The notes under the pieces: model-generated
What the model was told of the DNA's origin: nothing
Databases searched by the model: none
What the model saw: only the letters and a program-made list of their open reading frames with translations
Assembly (NCBI RefSeq): GCF_000429525.1
Contig: NZ_AUCA01000032.1
Span: 1-39,997, forward strand
From: Alicyclobacillus contaminans DSM 17975
GTDB lineage: Bacteria > Bacillota > Bacilli > Alicyclobacillales > Alicyclobacillaceae
Direction of reading: 5' to 3'
DNA length: 39,997 nt
In this document: in pieces, positions 15,422-24,184 of the stretch
Layout of the letters: the number at the start of each line of letters is the position of its first letter
Position numbering within the stretch: position 1 is the stretch's first letter
Translations under genes and position numbers: made by a program

Positions 15422-16399
15422 TTACTTCGGCGCGCTTTCTTTATGCCATTCGAAAGTGCCTCCCAACGCATTCGGTCCAGCTTCTCGGCACACATCCACA
15501 AAGGCGCGTGCGGACAGGCTCAAATACCTCTTCTTTCGAAAGATGAACGCCAGCGTTCGCGTTGGACGGTCCGCCAGATCACAATACAGCGGTCGGGGTT
15601 CGCTGGGCCTTCGCACCATGTGAGGAATCAGCGTCACCCCGAGTCCGTGGGCGACCAGTGACTGTGCCATCTCAATGCTGCTGGTTTCAAACGCTATGTG
15701 CGGCTGAAAACCGGCCTTTGCACACAATTCCAATACGGTGCGACGAAATCCGTACCCTGATTTGAGGAGAATAAAGGGCATTCGGGAACAGTCGGTCAAT
15801 GGTACGGGTTTACGAATGTTTCCGTCTTCGTTGAGGCAGTTCTCCAAGATTCCCATCCACGATGTCTGCTCAGGTGGCAACGCGAGCAGAATCGGTTCAG
15901 TCAACAGAGGCTCTGTGGTCAGTCTGGGATCTTCCACGGGCAGTGGCAGAATGGATAAATCCGTCATACCTTTCGCCGTCAATTCCACGAGAGCCGTGGG
16001 GGACTCTTCCACGAAGCGTACCTGCACCTCGGGGTAGCGACGCTGAAAGGCCCGCAGCAGAGGTGGCAGCACATGTTCCCCCGTGATGGCCGGAGTTCCA
16101 ATGGACAGCTGGCCGCCCATGCCCTGGCTTCGTTCCTGCATTTCTCGTACGAGATCCTCCTGCAGGCTGACGATGTGTTCCGCTTTCTCCAGGAAGTGTC
16201 TGCCCTCAGGAGTGGCCGCCACGGACCGCCGCTGCCGGTAAAACAACGTCAGACCCAGTTCCTGTTCCAGTTTTGCGATTTGCTGGCTGAGAGACGGTTG
16301 CGCCACGCGCAACGCGGCTGCCGCCCGGGTAAAACTTTGTTGTCGATGAACTTCCAATGCGTACTTCATCCAGCGAATATCCAACTGCATCACATCCAT
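15422..16399 (-). CDS. LysR-family transcriptional regulator
   Basis: 325 residues. The N-terminal winged helix-turn-helix is plain (SFTRAAAALRVAQPSLSQQIAKLEQELGL), followed by the linker helix and a periplasmic-binding-like effector domain starting at GQLSIGTPA. The co-inducer is not predictable. It ends four bases from the convergent tRNA-Gln and is divergent from the methyltransferase, its likeliest target. No good Shine-Dalgarno precedes the first ATG (16399); a GTG or ATG a few codons in could be used instead. Family firm, start uncertain. Confidence 0.87.
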   Translation of the reverse strand: MDVMQLDIRWMKYALEVHRQQSFTRAAAALRVAQPSLSQQIAKLEQELGLTLFYRQRRSVAATPEGRHFLEKAEHIVSLQEDLVREMQERSQGMGGQLSIGTPAITGEHVLPPLLRAFQRRYPEVQVRFVEESPTALVELTAKGMTDLSILPLPVEDPRLTTEPLLTEPILLALPPEQTSWMGILENCLNEDGNIRKPVPLTDCSRMPFILLKSGYGFRRTVLELCAKAGFQPHIAFETSSIEMAQSLVAHGLGVTLIPHMVRRPSEPRPLYCDLADRPTRTLAFIFRKKRYLSLSARAFVDVCREAGPNALGGTFEWHKESAPK

Positions 16400-16412
16400 A
16401 GGAGAAATCTAT

Positions 16413-16461
16413 TGTAAGTATACATTTCATATCTTGGACGAATGAATCTCTTCTGTATATT
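16413..16461 (+). promoter_or_regulatory. divergent control region, LysR gene / methyltransferase gene
   Basis: TGTA-N4-TACA (16413-16424) is a small palindrome of the T-N11-A LysR style 14 bases from the regulator start. TTGGAC (16434-16439), 16 bases, TATATT (16456-16461) is a possible rightward promoter for the methyltransferase. Both are weak individually. Confidence 0.35.
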
Positions 16462-16501
16462 CTCAAAACAACGGGAGATTTTCGCGACTGGAGGAGAGGG
16501 C

Positions 16502-17284
16502 ATGGAGAGTGCGAGGAAGGATTCTGTACGACGGCAGTTCAGTCAAAATGCGGGGGATTATCGAGATGAGCCCGTGTTCGCTGAGGGCGAGGACTTGAGA
16601 CGTATGGTTGAGTCGGTCGCTTTGCACGGCACGGAAACGCTGCTCGACGTCGGCGCAGGCGCGGGGCACACCGCGCTCGCCTTCGCGCCGCATGTCAGGG
16701 AGTGTGTGGGTTGTGATCTGACGGAGCAGATGGTCGATGTTGCAAACCAGTTTGCAAGGCAAAAACAAATCGAGAACGTGCGCTTCGTCGTAGGTGACGC
16801 GGAGGATTTACACTTCAAAGACGCCTCGTTCGACCTGGTCACGTGCCGATTTGCCGCTCACCACTTTCCAGCAGTGTCCAAGGCTCTGGCCGAAATTTCG
16901 CGGGTTCTCAAACCGGGCGGGACATTTCTTTTGGTTGACCACTATGCGCCCGAAGACGACGAATTGGATGCATTCGTGAATACGCTGGATCGGATGAGGG
17001 ATCCGTCGCACGTTCGGGAACATCGCCTGTCGGAGTACAGAGATTGGTTCCTTGAGGTGGGGTTGTCTTACCGCGAAGTGTCTCGATGGGATATCCGGTT
17101 GGCGTTTGACAACTGGGTGCAGCGGGCGCGGACGCCGTTGCCGATGCGCCAGCGGTTGGTTGAGCATCTTCAGTCAGCGTCGCCCGCATGCAAGGAGACA
17201 TTCAGCGTAACGCTGGATGACGCTGGCCTGCCGGTGTCGTTTTGCCTCAAATGCGCGTTGATCCACGGTGTGAAAGGGGCATGA
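16502..17284 (+). CDS. class I SAM-dependent methyltransferase (UbiE/MenG-like)
   Basis: 260 residues. The SAM-binding motif I is LLDVGAGAGHTALAF, followed by VGCDLTEQMVD, VGDAEDLHF and FDLVTCRFAAHHF, then LKPGGTFLLVDHYAPED, the Methyltransf_11 pattern. The substrate is unknown; it lacks features that would mark it as menaquinone-specific. GGAGGAGAG before ATG 16502 sets the start against the earlier ATG at 16442. It faces the LysR regulator. Confidence 0.85.
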   Translation: MESARKDSVRRQFSQNAGDYRDEPVFAEGEDLRRMVESVALHGTETLLDVGAGAGHTALAFAPHVRECVGCDLTEQMVDVANQFARQKQIENVRFVVGDAEDLHFKDASFDLVTCRFAAHHFPAVSKALAEISRVLKPGGTFLLVDHYAPEDDELDAFVNTLDRMRDPSHVREHRLSEYRDWFLEVGLSYREVSRWDIRLAFDNWVQRARTPLPMRQRLVEHLQSASPACKETFSVTLDDAGLPVSFCLKCALIHGVKGA

Positions 17285-17361
17285 ACGGGCATAACGGGAA
17301 CGATGGTGTTATCCGTCGCTTTCTCGACAGGATCATCTGACCCATTCCCATCCACGAGAAA

Positions 17362-17399
17362 GCCGGGCGTGCAATGGTTACACCATGGGTACGCCCGGC
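17362..17399 (-). terminator. hairpin between methyltransferase and serC
   Basis: GCCGGGCGT (17362-17370) pairs with ACGCCCGGC (17391-17399); an inner ATGG/CCAT pairing extends the structure. On the minus strand it is followed by TTTCTCG, so it best fits the end of the serA-serC transcript, 15 bases after the serC stop. Confidence 0.6.
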
Positions 17400-17413
17400 C
17401 TGAATTCCTCAAA

Positions 17414-18520
17414 TCAGCTGTGCCGTTTGCGGAAGGCGCGCATCAACTCGGCCAGTGCCGCACAGGATTCCACGGTTACGGCGTTGTAGAGGGAAGCGCG
17501 AAAACCGCCGACGGAACGGTGCCCGGATAGTCCCTTCAAGCCAGCATCGTTGGCCGCTGCCAGAAACGTCGGTTCAAGGTCCCGGTTGGCCAACCGGAAC
17601 GTGACGTTCATCAGAGAGCGGTCTTCCTTTCGGACGACGCCTTCGTAAAATCCGTCGCTTTCGTCAATGGCGTCGTACAGCAGCTTGGCTTTCTCTTCCG
17701 CCCGTTTCGCCATGGCCGGCACTCCGCCTTCCGTTTCCACCCACGCCAGCACCCGTTCCACCGCGTGCACCGCGAACACCGGCGGCGTGTTGTACTTCGA
17801 ATCGTTCTTCAGGTGCACGCCGTACTGAAGAATCTTTGGCACGTTCGGACTGGCTTCTTCCACCCAGTCCTTTCGCACAATGACCACCGTGACGCCGGCC
17901 GGCCCCAGGTTCTTCTGGGCGCCGGCATAAATCAGGTGGAACTGGTCCACGGGAATGGGGCGAGACAGAATGTCGCTCGACATGTCCGCCACGAGCGGCG
18001 CCGACAAGTGAGGAAACGTTTTCCACTGCGATCCGACGATGGTTTCGTTGCTGGTGATGTGAATATACGCGTCGTCGGCAGATACCACGTTCTCCGGCAG
18101 CACCGGAAGCTGCCGCCATTCGTGCGGCTTGCCGGTGGCAGCCACGCGGGCCGCGCCCACACGGACGGCTTCGTCGTAGGCTTTCTCCGACCACTGTCCG
18201 GTGAGAATGTACCCGGCGGTACGGCCCTCCGGGAGAAAATTCATCGGCACCATGGCGAACTGCAGGCTTGCGCCCCCTTGCAGGAACAACACCTCGTGGG
18301 TATCCGGAATGTTCAGCAGGCGGCGCAGGCGCTGCTTGGCCGTTTCCTGTATCTGTTCATACGCCTTGCTCCGGTGGCTGATTTCGAGCACCGACAGTCC
18401 CACTGTGGTCAGTTCCACTGCGTCGCGCCCCAACGCTTCCAGCACCGGTTGTGGCAGAGGGCTCGGGCCCGCTCCGAAATAGTGTTTTTGCTTCTGATCC
18501 GTCTGTTGTACGGTCACCAT
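17414..18520 (-). CDS. serC: phosphoserine aminotransferase
   Basis: 368 residues. It transfers the amino group of glutamate to 3-phosphohydroxypyruvate, giving phosphoserine. FGAGPSPLPQPVLEA at the start, FLQGGASLQF (PLP phosphate site), and YAGAQKNLGPAG with the PLP-binding lysine identify it; HRSVGGFRASLYNA closes the protein. GGAGGTGAG lies before ATG 18520. It begins 13 bases after serA on the same strand, forming a serA-serC operon controlled by the upstream ZTP riboswitch. The phosphatase serB is not in the window. Confidence 0.95.
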   Translation of the reverse strand: MVTVQQTDQKQKHYFGAGPSPLPQPVLEALGRDAVELTTVGLSVLEISHRSKAYEQIQETAKQRLRRLLNIPDTHEVLFLQGGASLQFAMVPMNFLPEGRTAGYILTGQWSEKAYDEAVRVGAARVAATGKPHEWRQLPVLPENVVSADDAYIHITSNETIVGSQWKTFPHLSAPLVADMSSDILSRPIPVDQFHLIYAGAQKNLGPAGVTVVIVRKDWVEEASPNVPKILQYGVHLKNDSKYNTPPVFAVHAVERVLAWVETEGGVPAMAKRAEEKAKLLYDAIDESDGFYEGVVRKEDRSLMNVTFRLANRDLEPTFLAAANDAGLKGLSGHRSVGGFRASLYNAVTVESCAALAELMRAFRKRHS

Positions 18521-18533
18521 ACTCACCTCCGAC

Positions 18534-20114
18534 TCATAATTCGATGGACCTGACCTGAAGCACGTCCGGCATGTTTCGGACCAGGGTCACGATGTTTTCC
18601 GGAATCGGTTTGTCCACACTCAACAGCATCACCGCTTCGCCGCCCTGTTGGTGGCGTCCCACCTGCATCCCCGCGATGTTGATGTCGGCGTCGCCGAGGA
18701 GGGTACCGATTTTTCCAATCATGCCGGGCCGGTCGCGGTGCATGGTGTACAGCAGGTTGCCGGTGGGTGCGACGTCAATCCGGTATCCGTCCACCTCCAC
18801 GATTTTCGGGCCAAAGCCGTTGTACAGGGTGCCCGCCACCGTATGCTGCTCCACGGGCGTGGCTGCGGTCACGGAAATCATGTTGGTGAACACCTTGCTC
18901 GCCTGCCGAACCTCGCGCACCGTGATACCTTTTTCTTTGGCAATCACCATGGCGTTGATGAAGTTCACCTCGTCGGCGTAGGCGGACGCCAGCAAGCCTT
19001 TGAGAATCGTGCGGGTGAGCAGGGAGATATCCTGATTCGCAATTTCCCCCGAATATGCGATTTCCACCTGGGCGGCCGACTGCGGCAACAGCTGTCCGAC
19101 CAGGCGTCCCAGCTGTTCACCGAGGACGAGGTACGGTTGGAGATACTGTTTTTGTTCTTCTGTGAGGGAGGGCAGGTTGACGGCGTTGCGGAACGGTTTG
19201 TCGGTCAGGATGTTGACAATCTCCTCCGCCACCGCCACTGCCACCAGCGATTGCGCTTCCACCGTGGACGCGCCGAGATGGGGGGTGAGGATGACGTTGT
19301 CGAACTGGCGCAGCGGATGCTCCGCCGGCAGGGGTTCGGTCTCAAACACGTCCAGCGCCGCGCCGGCCACCTTGCCGGTCTGCAGTGCCTCCACGAGGGC
19401 TAGTTCATCAATGATGCCGCCGCGGGCGCAGTTGACAATGCGGACGCCAGGCTTCATCTTCTCGAACGCCGCAGCGTTGAGCAGATGGTGCGTTTCTTTG
19501 ACGAGCGGTGTGTGCACGGTGATGAAGTCGCCTTCGGTGATGGCTTCATCCAACGACACGCGGCGAATTCCGAGGGTGCGGGCGCGCTCCTCGGTGAGGT
19601 ACGGATCGTAACCAATCACATTCATTTGGAAGGCGAGGGCGCGTTTGGCGACCTCGGTGCCGATGCGGCCCATGCCGACGACGGCGAGTGTCTTGCCTCG
19701 CAGCTCCACACCGACAAACTTGCCGCGGGTCCACTTGCCCTGGCGGACGGATGCGTACGCCTGCGGGATGTGGCGGGACAGAGCCAGGAGCATGGCCACG
19801 GTGTGTTCCGCCGCTGAAATCGTGTTTCCATCCGGAGCGTTGACCACGACCACGCCGCGCCGCGTGGCGGCACCGACATCAATATTGTCGACCCCGACGC
19901 CTGCGCGTCCAATCACTTTGAGTTGACTGCCCGCAGCAATCACCGCCTCGGTCACCTGCGTCTGCGAGCGGACCAGCAAAGCGTCGGCGGATTGAATCTC
20001 GTCCAACAGCTCAGATTCCGAGAGCCCGGTCCGGACAGTGATGTCGATGGATTCCAAACTGCGCAGTACGGCCAGACCTTCTTCGGCAATTTCGTCCGTG
20101 ACCAGGACTTTCAC
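18534..20114 (-). CDS. serA: D-3-phosphoglycerate dehydrogenase
   Basis: 526 residues, the long form with an intervening domain and C-terminal ACT domain. It oxidises 3-phosphoglycerate with NAD, the first step of serine synthesis. GRAGVGVDNID, the NAD loop VVGMGRIGTEVA, NCARGGIIDE (catalytic Arg region) and LTPHLGAST (catalytic His) are intact. The ACT domain (from about RDRPGMIGKIG) may give serine feedback. The frame extends to 20252, but AAAGGAGG followed by 7 bases and GTG at 20114 (MKVLVTDEI) gives the start. Its long leader holds the riboswitch and terminator. Confidence 0.96.
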   Translation of the reverse strand: MKVLVTDEIAEEGLAVLRSLESIDITVRTGLSESELLDEIQSADALLVRSQTQVTEAVIAAGSQLKVIGRAGVGVDNIDVGAATRRGVVVVNAPDGNTISAAEHTVAMLLALSRHIPQAYASVRQGKWTRGKFVGVELRGKTLAVVGMGRIGTEVAKRALAFQMNVIGYDPYLTEERARTLGIRRVSLDEAITEGDFITVHTPLVKETHHLLNAAAFEKMKPGVRIVNCARGGIIDELALVEALQTGKVAGAALDVFETEPLPAEHPLRQFDNVILTPHLGASTVEAQSLVAVAVAEEIVNILTDKPFRNAVNLPSLTEEQKQYLQPYLVLGEQLGRLVGQLLPQSAAQVEIAYSGEIANQDISLLTRTILKGLLASAYADEVNFINAMVIAKEKGITVREVRQASKVFTNMISVTAATPVEQHTVAGTLYNGFGPKIVEVDGYRIDVAPTGNLLYTMHRDRPGMIGKIGTLLGDADINIAGMQVGRHQQGGEAVMLLSVDKPIPENIVTLVRNMPDVLQVRSIEL

Positions 20115-20150
20115 AGATGATTCCTCCTTTTGCATAAACGCTGGTGGATA

Positions 20151-20186
20151 CACAAAACCTGGGCGCTCCAGAAAACGGGGCCCAGG
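20151..20186 (-). terminator. riboswitch-controlled intrinsic terminator in the serA leader
   Basis: On the minus strand CCTGGGC (20186-20180) pairs with GCCCAGG (20164-20158), followed by TTTTGTGT, 37 bases before the serA start. The first arm is the conserved CGCCTGGGC end of the ZTP aptamer, so ligand-bound aptamer and terminator exclude each other: an ON switch. Confidence 0.8.
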
Positions 20187-20256
20187 CGGTCGGCGTTCCA
20201 GCGTTTTGCACTCCCCGAGGGTGCTCCCTCTTCGTTTCCGCCAGTCGTGCAAAACG
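20179..20256 (-). promoter_or_regulatory. ZTP (pfl) riboswitch aptamer upstream of serA-serC
   Basis: Read on the minus strand: P1 GTTTTGCAC (20255-20247) pairs with GTGCAAAAC (20211-20203); the conserved ACTGGCGG follows P1; P2 is GAGGG-AGCA-CCCTC (20230-20217); GGGGAG follows; then GCCGACCGCCTGGGC ends the aptamer. ACTGGCG, CGGGGAG and CGCCTGGGC are the signature blocks of ZTP riboswitches, and GGCGG/CCGCC can form the family pseudoknot. The class senses the purine intermediates ZMP/ZTP, which rise when 10-formyl-tetrahydrofolate is short. Turning on serine synthesis would feed one-carbon units via glycine hydroxymethyltransferase. Confidence 0.88.
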
Positions 20257-20281
20257 TAAATGTTCTGAAGGTTTATGGTTG

Positions 20282-20316
20282 ATTATAAGACTAGTCTGCC
20301 TCTCACGGCGTGTCAA
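20282..20316 (-). promoter_or_regulatory. serA-serC promoter
   Basis: On the minus strand TTGACA (20316-20311) is followed by TAGTCT at 17 bases and by a perfect TATAAT (20287-20282) at 23 bases. One of the two is the -10 box; the transcript would start near 20275 and run through the whole aptamer. Confidence 0.55.
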
Positions 20317-20511
20317 GAGGTTCTGTGTCGGTCCGTCTCCGGAATGATATGGCATGCGCGAATTCGTCACAGAATTGACGGATTTCGCAGCCTGTCCCCG
20401 CCATGCAGTTGATTCGAAATGACGGGATAACGCATGATTAGGTTGACTGTGCTGTCGGTGATGGAAGCGCTGCGGCGCTTTGCAGATTATGAAGTCAATG
20501 GAGCGTGCACC

Positions 20512-22239
20512 ATGGGGACTCGTCGTTCGTCGGGATGTGCCCGACCTGGATTGCTATGGCTGGGCTGCGGCCTCTACCTGTTATTGGCGGTGATCATCGC
20601 GAGCCGCGCCCTTCTTGATCCATTTCATCGTTTTCTCGGGGGGCCTGGGGATCCACAGCAGTTCATGTGGTATCTTCGGTGGTTCTGGCATGCCGTCCTG
20701 CACGGCTTGAACCCGTTTGAGACGCGTGGTCTAAACGCGCCGCAGGGACAGAATCTGATGTGGAACACATCGATTCTCGCGTTGTCGGCGGGATTCGGTT
20801 GGCTGACGTCCGTGGTGAACGCCACGTTTCTCTACAATGCGTTGTGGATAGTGAACTTTGTCCTCGCGGGATGGATTGGGCAGCGTACGCTGGCGCTGTT
20901 GTCCGTTCGTCCGTGGCTGACGGTGGTGGGCGGCGTCCTCACCACGATGCTGCCGTATGAGACGGCGCAATCACTGTTCCATATCCATCTCTGGTTCACC
21001 GCCATTCCGCTCGCGCTCACCTGGATGCTGGTGGCGGGCGTGGTGCGAGGCATTGCGCATCCGTGGCGGTACGGGTTTCTGCTGGGTGTCCTGGCCAGCC
21101 TGCTGTTCTACACGTCGCTGGAAGTGTTCGTCACGTATCTGCTGCTGACGCTGCTGTTCGTCTTCATCCACATGGTCACAGGAGGTTCCGCCCGATCCGC
21201 CCTTCTGTGCTGGTGGCGTTGGCCGTCGGTGCTCATCGCCGGCGCTGTGCTGATGGGACTGGCGCTGCCAGGGTTGTATGCCCTGTTCTTTGGAGTGGAC
21301 AGGCCCGTGGGGCATCTCCTCCCGCAGGATGTGTACGTGAATGATCTGTGGAACTTTCTGCTGCCGACTTCGGTCTACGCATTGCATACGCCCCAGTCGG
21401 TGGCGGTGTCTCTTCGCTATACCGGGAACTTCTGGGAGAATGACGGATATCTCGGCTTGGCATGCATCGTTCTCCTGCTGGCCGGGCTTCGCGTCTGGTG
21501 GCGATGGCCGTTCGCCCGCAGCGCGTGGCTCACGGCCGTGGTGACGATGGTGCTGTCCCTCGGACCGCATCTGCACGTGGCGGGACATCGGACCGATATT
21601 TGGCTCCCCTGGAGTCTGTTCCAGCACATTCCGTTCATCGACAGCGCCATTCCCTCGCGGCTCATGCTGTACGGAGACCTGTTGGTGGTCGCTCTGCTGG
21701 TGGTCGGTGCGGAGTGGTACCTGCGGCAGGGGGAAGAGGGATGGCGCAAAGTTTGGACCACAGTGGCGCTGGTTGCCGTGATGGTCACCTGGTTTCCGGA
21801 CGTCCCGTATCCAACCACCGCCACCCCGGCCGCGGCGGCGGCGCTGTCGTCGAATACCGGAGTTCGCCAGGCGGTGCTCGGCCTGCCAACCTACGTTCTG
21901 ACGAAGGATGCGTCGGTCGTGATGCAGGCGGACGCGGAATCCGGCTTTGTGTTTCCCATGGTGAATCCGTATGGGTACACGGCGAACACGGCGCATCGTC
22001 AGGCGGCGCTGCATCAGCTGTCTCGGCTCGCCCGCGAACCCCTCACCACAATCCAGGCCGTGCAGATCCTGCGGCAGGGGCTGCCGGGGCTGGGGGCGGA
22101 TAGACTGCTGTACTACCCTGTGTTGGACGGGGAGCACCTCTCCGCAGACGTGGTTCAGGCATTGGATATCGTCTGCGGGCCGCCGATGGCGTCAGCCGCT
22201 GGCGCCACGGTGTGGCAGGTCCCGAGAAACATACGATAG
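20512..22239 (+). CDS. multi-spanning GT-C-type glycosyltransferase-like membrane protein
   Basis: 575 residues with roughly twelve membrane helices. The first outer loop GGPGDPQQFMWYL, then GLNPFETRGLNAPQGQNLMWNTS, is the conserved block of a family of bacterial membrane proteins usually described as GT-C-like glycosyltransferases or uncharacterised; the early aspartate would be the catalytic position. A soluble C-terminal domain follows the last helix near VMVTWFPDVPYP. GGAG lies 8 bases before ATG 20512; an upstream ATG (20434) has no ribosome site. Substrate unknown, probably a lipid-linked sugar for the envelope. A broken second glycosyltransferase gene follows. Confidence 0.65.
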   Translation: MGTRRSSGCARPGLLWLGCGLYLLLAVIIASRALLDPFHRFLGGPGDPQQFMWYLRWFWHAVLHGLNPFETRGLNAPQGQNLMWNTSILALSAGFGWLTSVVNATFLYNALWIVNFVLAGWIGQRTLALLSVRPWLTVVGGVLTTMLPYETAQSLFHIHLWFTAIPLALTWMLVAGVVRGIAHPWRYGFLLGVLASLLFYTSLEVFVTYLLLTLLFVFIHMVTGGSARSALLCWWRWPSVLIAGAVLMGLALPGLYALFFGVDRPVGHLLPQDVYVNDLWNFLLPTSVYALHTPQSVAVSLRYTGNFWENDGYLGLACIVLLLAGLRVWWRWPFARSAWLTAVVTMVLSLGPHLHVAGHRTDIWLPWSLFQHIPFIDSAIPSRLMLYGDLLVVALLVVGAEWYLRQGEEGWRKVWTTVALVAVMVTWFPDVPYPTTATPAAAAALSSNTGVRQAVLGLPTYVLTKDASVVMQADAESGFVFPMVNPYGYTANTAHRQAALHQLSRLAREPLTTIQAVQILRQGLPGLGADRLLYYPVLDGEHLSADVVQALDIVCGPPMASAAGATVWQVPRNIR

Positions 22240-22422
22240 CACGATGATTCGGCGACGCATCATCGAAGGAACGGCCAGGGGCGGCGCGCTGAGCCGTTCT
22301 TTCGTGGAAAAGGTGTATAATGGGGCGTGCATTTTGCCGAAACGGGTAGCACGAAGTCTGAATGGAAGGAGCGAGCTTTTGGGAAGAACGCGCGTGCGGA
22401 GAACGCCGGGGTTCGGTAATGA

Positions 22423-22756
22423 ATGGAAAACCATCGGGTGTGGCGTGTCATGGCGGTGGCGCTGGTTGTCCGGTTGATCTGGATTCGCTATGTTCATCCC
22501 GTCCCCGCGTCCGATTTCCTTTGGTATAAAAATGAAGCCATCAGTCTGTTGCACGGTGATGGCTATCAGTATGACGGGCGTCCAACTGCCTATTTTCCCA
22601 TGGGCTATCCGTTGTTTCTTTCACTTGATCTACAGATGGTTCGGTGTGAGTTGGCTGTCCGGCGTTGTCGCCAATGTGGTGTTGAACGTGCTCACCGTCG
22701 GCTTGGTCTATGCCGCCGCATTTCGACAGTTCGGCCGCGTGGTCGCTTGCGCGTAA
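22423..22756 (+). pseudogene. PMT/GT39-like glycosyltransferase fragment, frameshifted and truncated
   Basis: Frame 1 reads MAVALVVRLIWIRYVHP, SDFLWYKNEAISLLHGDGY, then TAYFPMGYPLFLS, the start of a dolichol-phosphate-mannose-type transferase. Between 22621 and 22626 the sensible frame shifts by one base to LIYRWFGVSWLSGVV and VYAAAFRQFG, which stops at 22756 after about 110 residues of an expected 450 or more. The remainder is missing: 22757-23009 holds no recognisable coding. A TATAAT at 22315-22320 may be its old promoter. Confidence 0.65.
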
Positions 22757-23009
22757 GGGACAGTGATGTCGGTGATGTATTATTTACGTGGCATTCGTGG
22801 CATTGACAGAAAAAGAGAGGGGTACAAGAAGTAAGGCGTCCTTTCCTATCGCCGTGTCGGCACCTGCACCATCAGATGCTTCGCTTCACCCGTCGGCGCC
22901 CCGTCGGCGGAGCACGCCTCGGTCAGCGCCAGAGACGGTCCCTCAGTTTTGGAAAGTGCCCTCGGATGGCTCCAGCCCATCCCGTGGCAGAAGGGCCGGA
23001 GCATGGGAT

Positions 23010-24170
23010 TCACATTCGCACCAGCCGGTGCACCGCTGTGTCGAGGGCCTCGGCAAACCGCGCGACATCGGCTTCCGTATTTCCGCGCCCCAGGCTGATG
23101 CGCAGCCCTCCGTGAACATACCGTTCATCCACCCCCATGGCGCGAAGCACCGGAGATGGCTCCGCAGATCCTGCGGAACAGGCCGATCCGGCCGACACAC
23201 AAACCCCCAACTGGTCCAGTTCCAGGAGCACCGCTTCGCCGAGCACGCCGGGAATGCACAGATGGAGCACATGTGGCAGCTTCGGCGCGTCGGCTGCAGT
23301 CCAAAGCACCTCCGGCATCCGGTCCATTACCGCCTTGGCCATGGCGTCGCGCAATCGCTGGAGGCGGATGGCCTCTGCCGGCAGCGCATCCAAGGCCTTG
23401 TCCAAGGCCACGGCGGCGCCGTGAATGGCGGCCACGTTCTCGGTGCCGGATCGCAAACCGCGTTCCTGTCCACCGCCATGGAGGATGGGGCGCAGCCGTG
23501 CCTGACGCCGGGCCACGACGATGCCAACCCCGCGGGGGCCGTAGAACTTGTGCGCGGACGCCGTCAACAGGTCTACGCCGAGGTCCCGGAAGGATACGGG
23601 GATTTTGCCCACCGCCTGCACTGCGTCCGTATGCAGCAGCACGCCACGGGCTCGGCAGAGAGCGGCGATGTCCGCAATCGGCTGGATGGTCCCGATTTCG
23701 TTGTTGGCGAGCATCACGGACACCAGGCGGGTGTGCGGACGCAGGGCCCGTTCCACATCTTCGGGCTGGAGGACACCGTTCGCTGGCACGGGCAGCCAGG
23801 TGACCTCCACACCGCGTTCCGCCAGCGCCTCTATGCCGCGCTGGACGGAGGGATGTTCCAGTTCGCTGCTGATGAGGTGCACCGGCGCCGACGGTTCACC
23901 GGGCCCGCGTAGAAATCGTTCCAAGGCGCCGAACAGCGCGAGCGTATTCGCTTCCGTGCCGCCGGCGGTGAACAGGACATCCTCCGGCCGTGCGTCGAGC
24001 CTTGTGGCGATGCGCTCCCGCGCTCGCTCCAGCGTTTGTTTCGCCATTCGGCCCGCTTGGTGCAGGCTGGACGGATTGGCGAACGCCTCCTGGTACACTC
24101 GCGTCATTTCCGACAGCACTTCCGGATGTATTGGCGTTGTCGCACAATGGTCGAGATACAGCGGTTCCAC
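23010..24170 (-). CDS. nifS: cysteine desulfurase, NifS/IscS-like, of the NAD operon
   Basis: 386 residues. It releases sulfur from cysteine for Fe-S assembly. YLDHCATTPIHPEV, FTAGGTEANTLAL, the PLP lysine in ASAHKFYGPRG, and the active-site cysteine in VSAGSACSAGSAEPS are clear. It begins 14 bases after nadA, so its likely job is to supply the 4Fe-4S cluster of NadA, as the nad-linked NifS of Bacillus does. GGGGAGGAA precedes GTG 24170 (MEPLYLDH); the longer frame to 24335 overlaps nadA and is not used. Confidence 0.92.
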   Translation of the reverse strand: MEPLYLDHCATTPIHPEVLSEMTRVYQEAFANPSSLHQAGRMAKQTLERARERIATRLDARPEDVLFTAGGTEANTLALFGALERFLRGPGEPSAPVHLISSELEHPSVQRGIEALAERGVEVTWLPVPANGVLQPEDVERALRPHTRLVSVMLANNEIGTIQPIADIAALCRARGVLLHTDAVQAVGKIPVSFRDLGVDLLTASAHKFYGPRGVGIVVARRQARLRPILHGGGQERGLRSGTENVAAIHGAAVALDKALDALPAEAIRLQRLRDAMAKAVMDRMPEVLWTAADAPKLPHVLHLCIPGVLGEAVLLELDQLGVCVSAGSACSAGSAEPSPVLRAMGVDERYVHGGLRISLGRGNTEADVARFAEALDTAVHRLVRM

Positions 24171-24184
24171 GCAGATTCCTCCCC

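Noticed and set aside
20151-20256. Possible T-box leader upstream of serA
   Set aside because: GCTGGAACGCCG loosely resembles the T-box core, but there is no specifier stem and the conserved blocks match the ZTP class throughout.
22850-23003. Minus-strand frame starting just after the nifS stop (MLRPFCHGMGW to VQVPTRR)
   Set aside because: About 52 codons, no ribosome site and no recognised family; probably chance.
22788-23912. Plus-strand open frame of 374 codons overlapping nifS
   Set aside because: Antisense to a clear cysteine desulfurase; composition typical of a shadow frame, no ribosome site.
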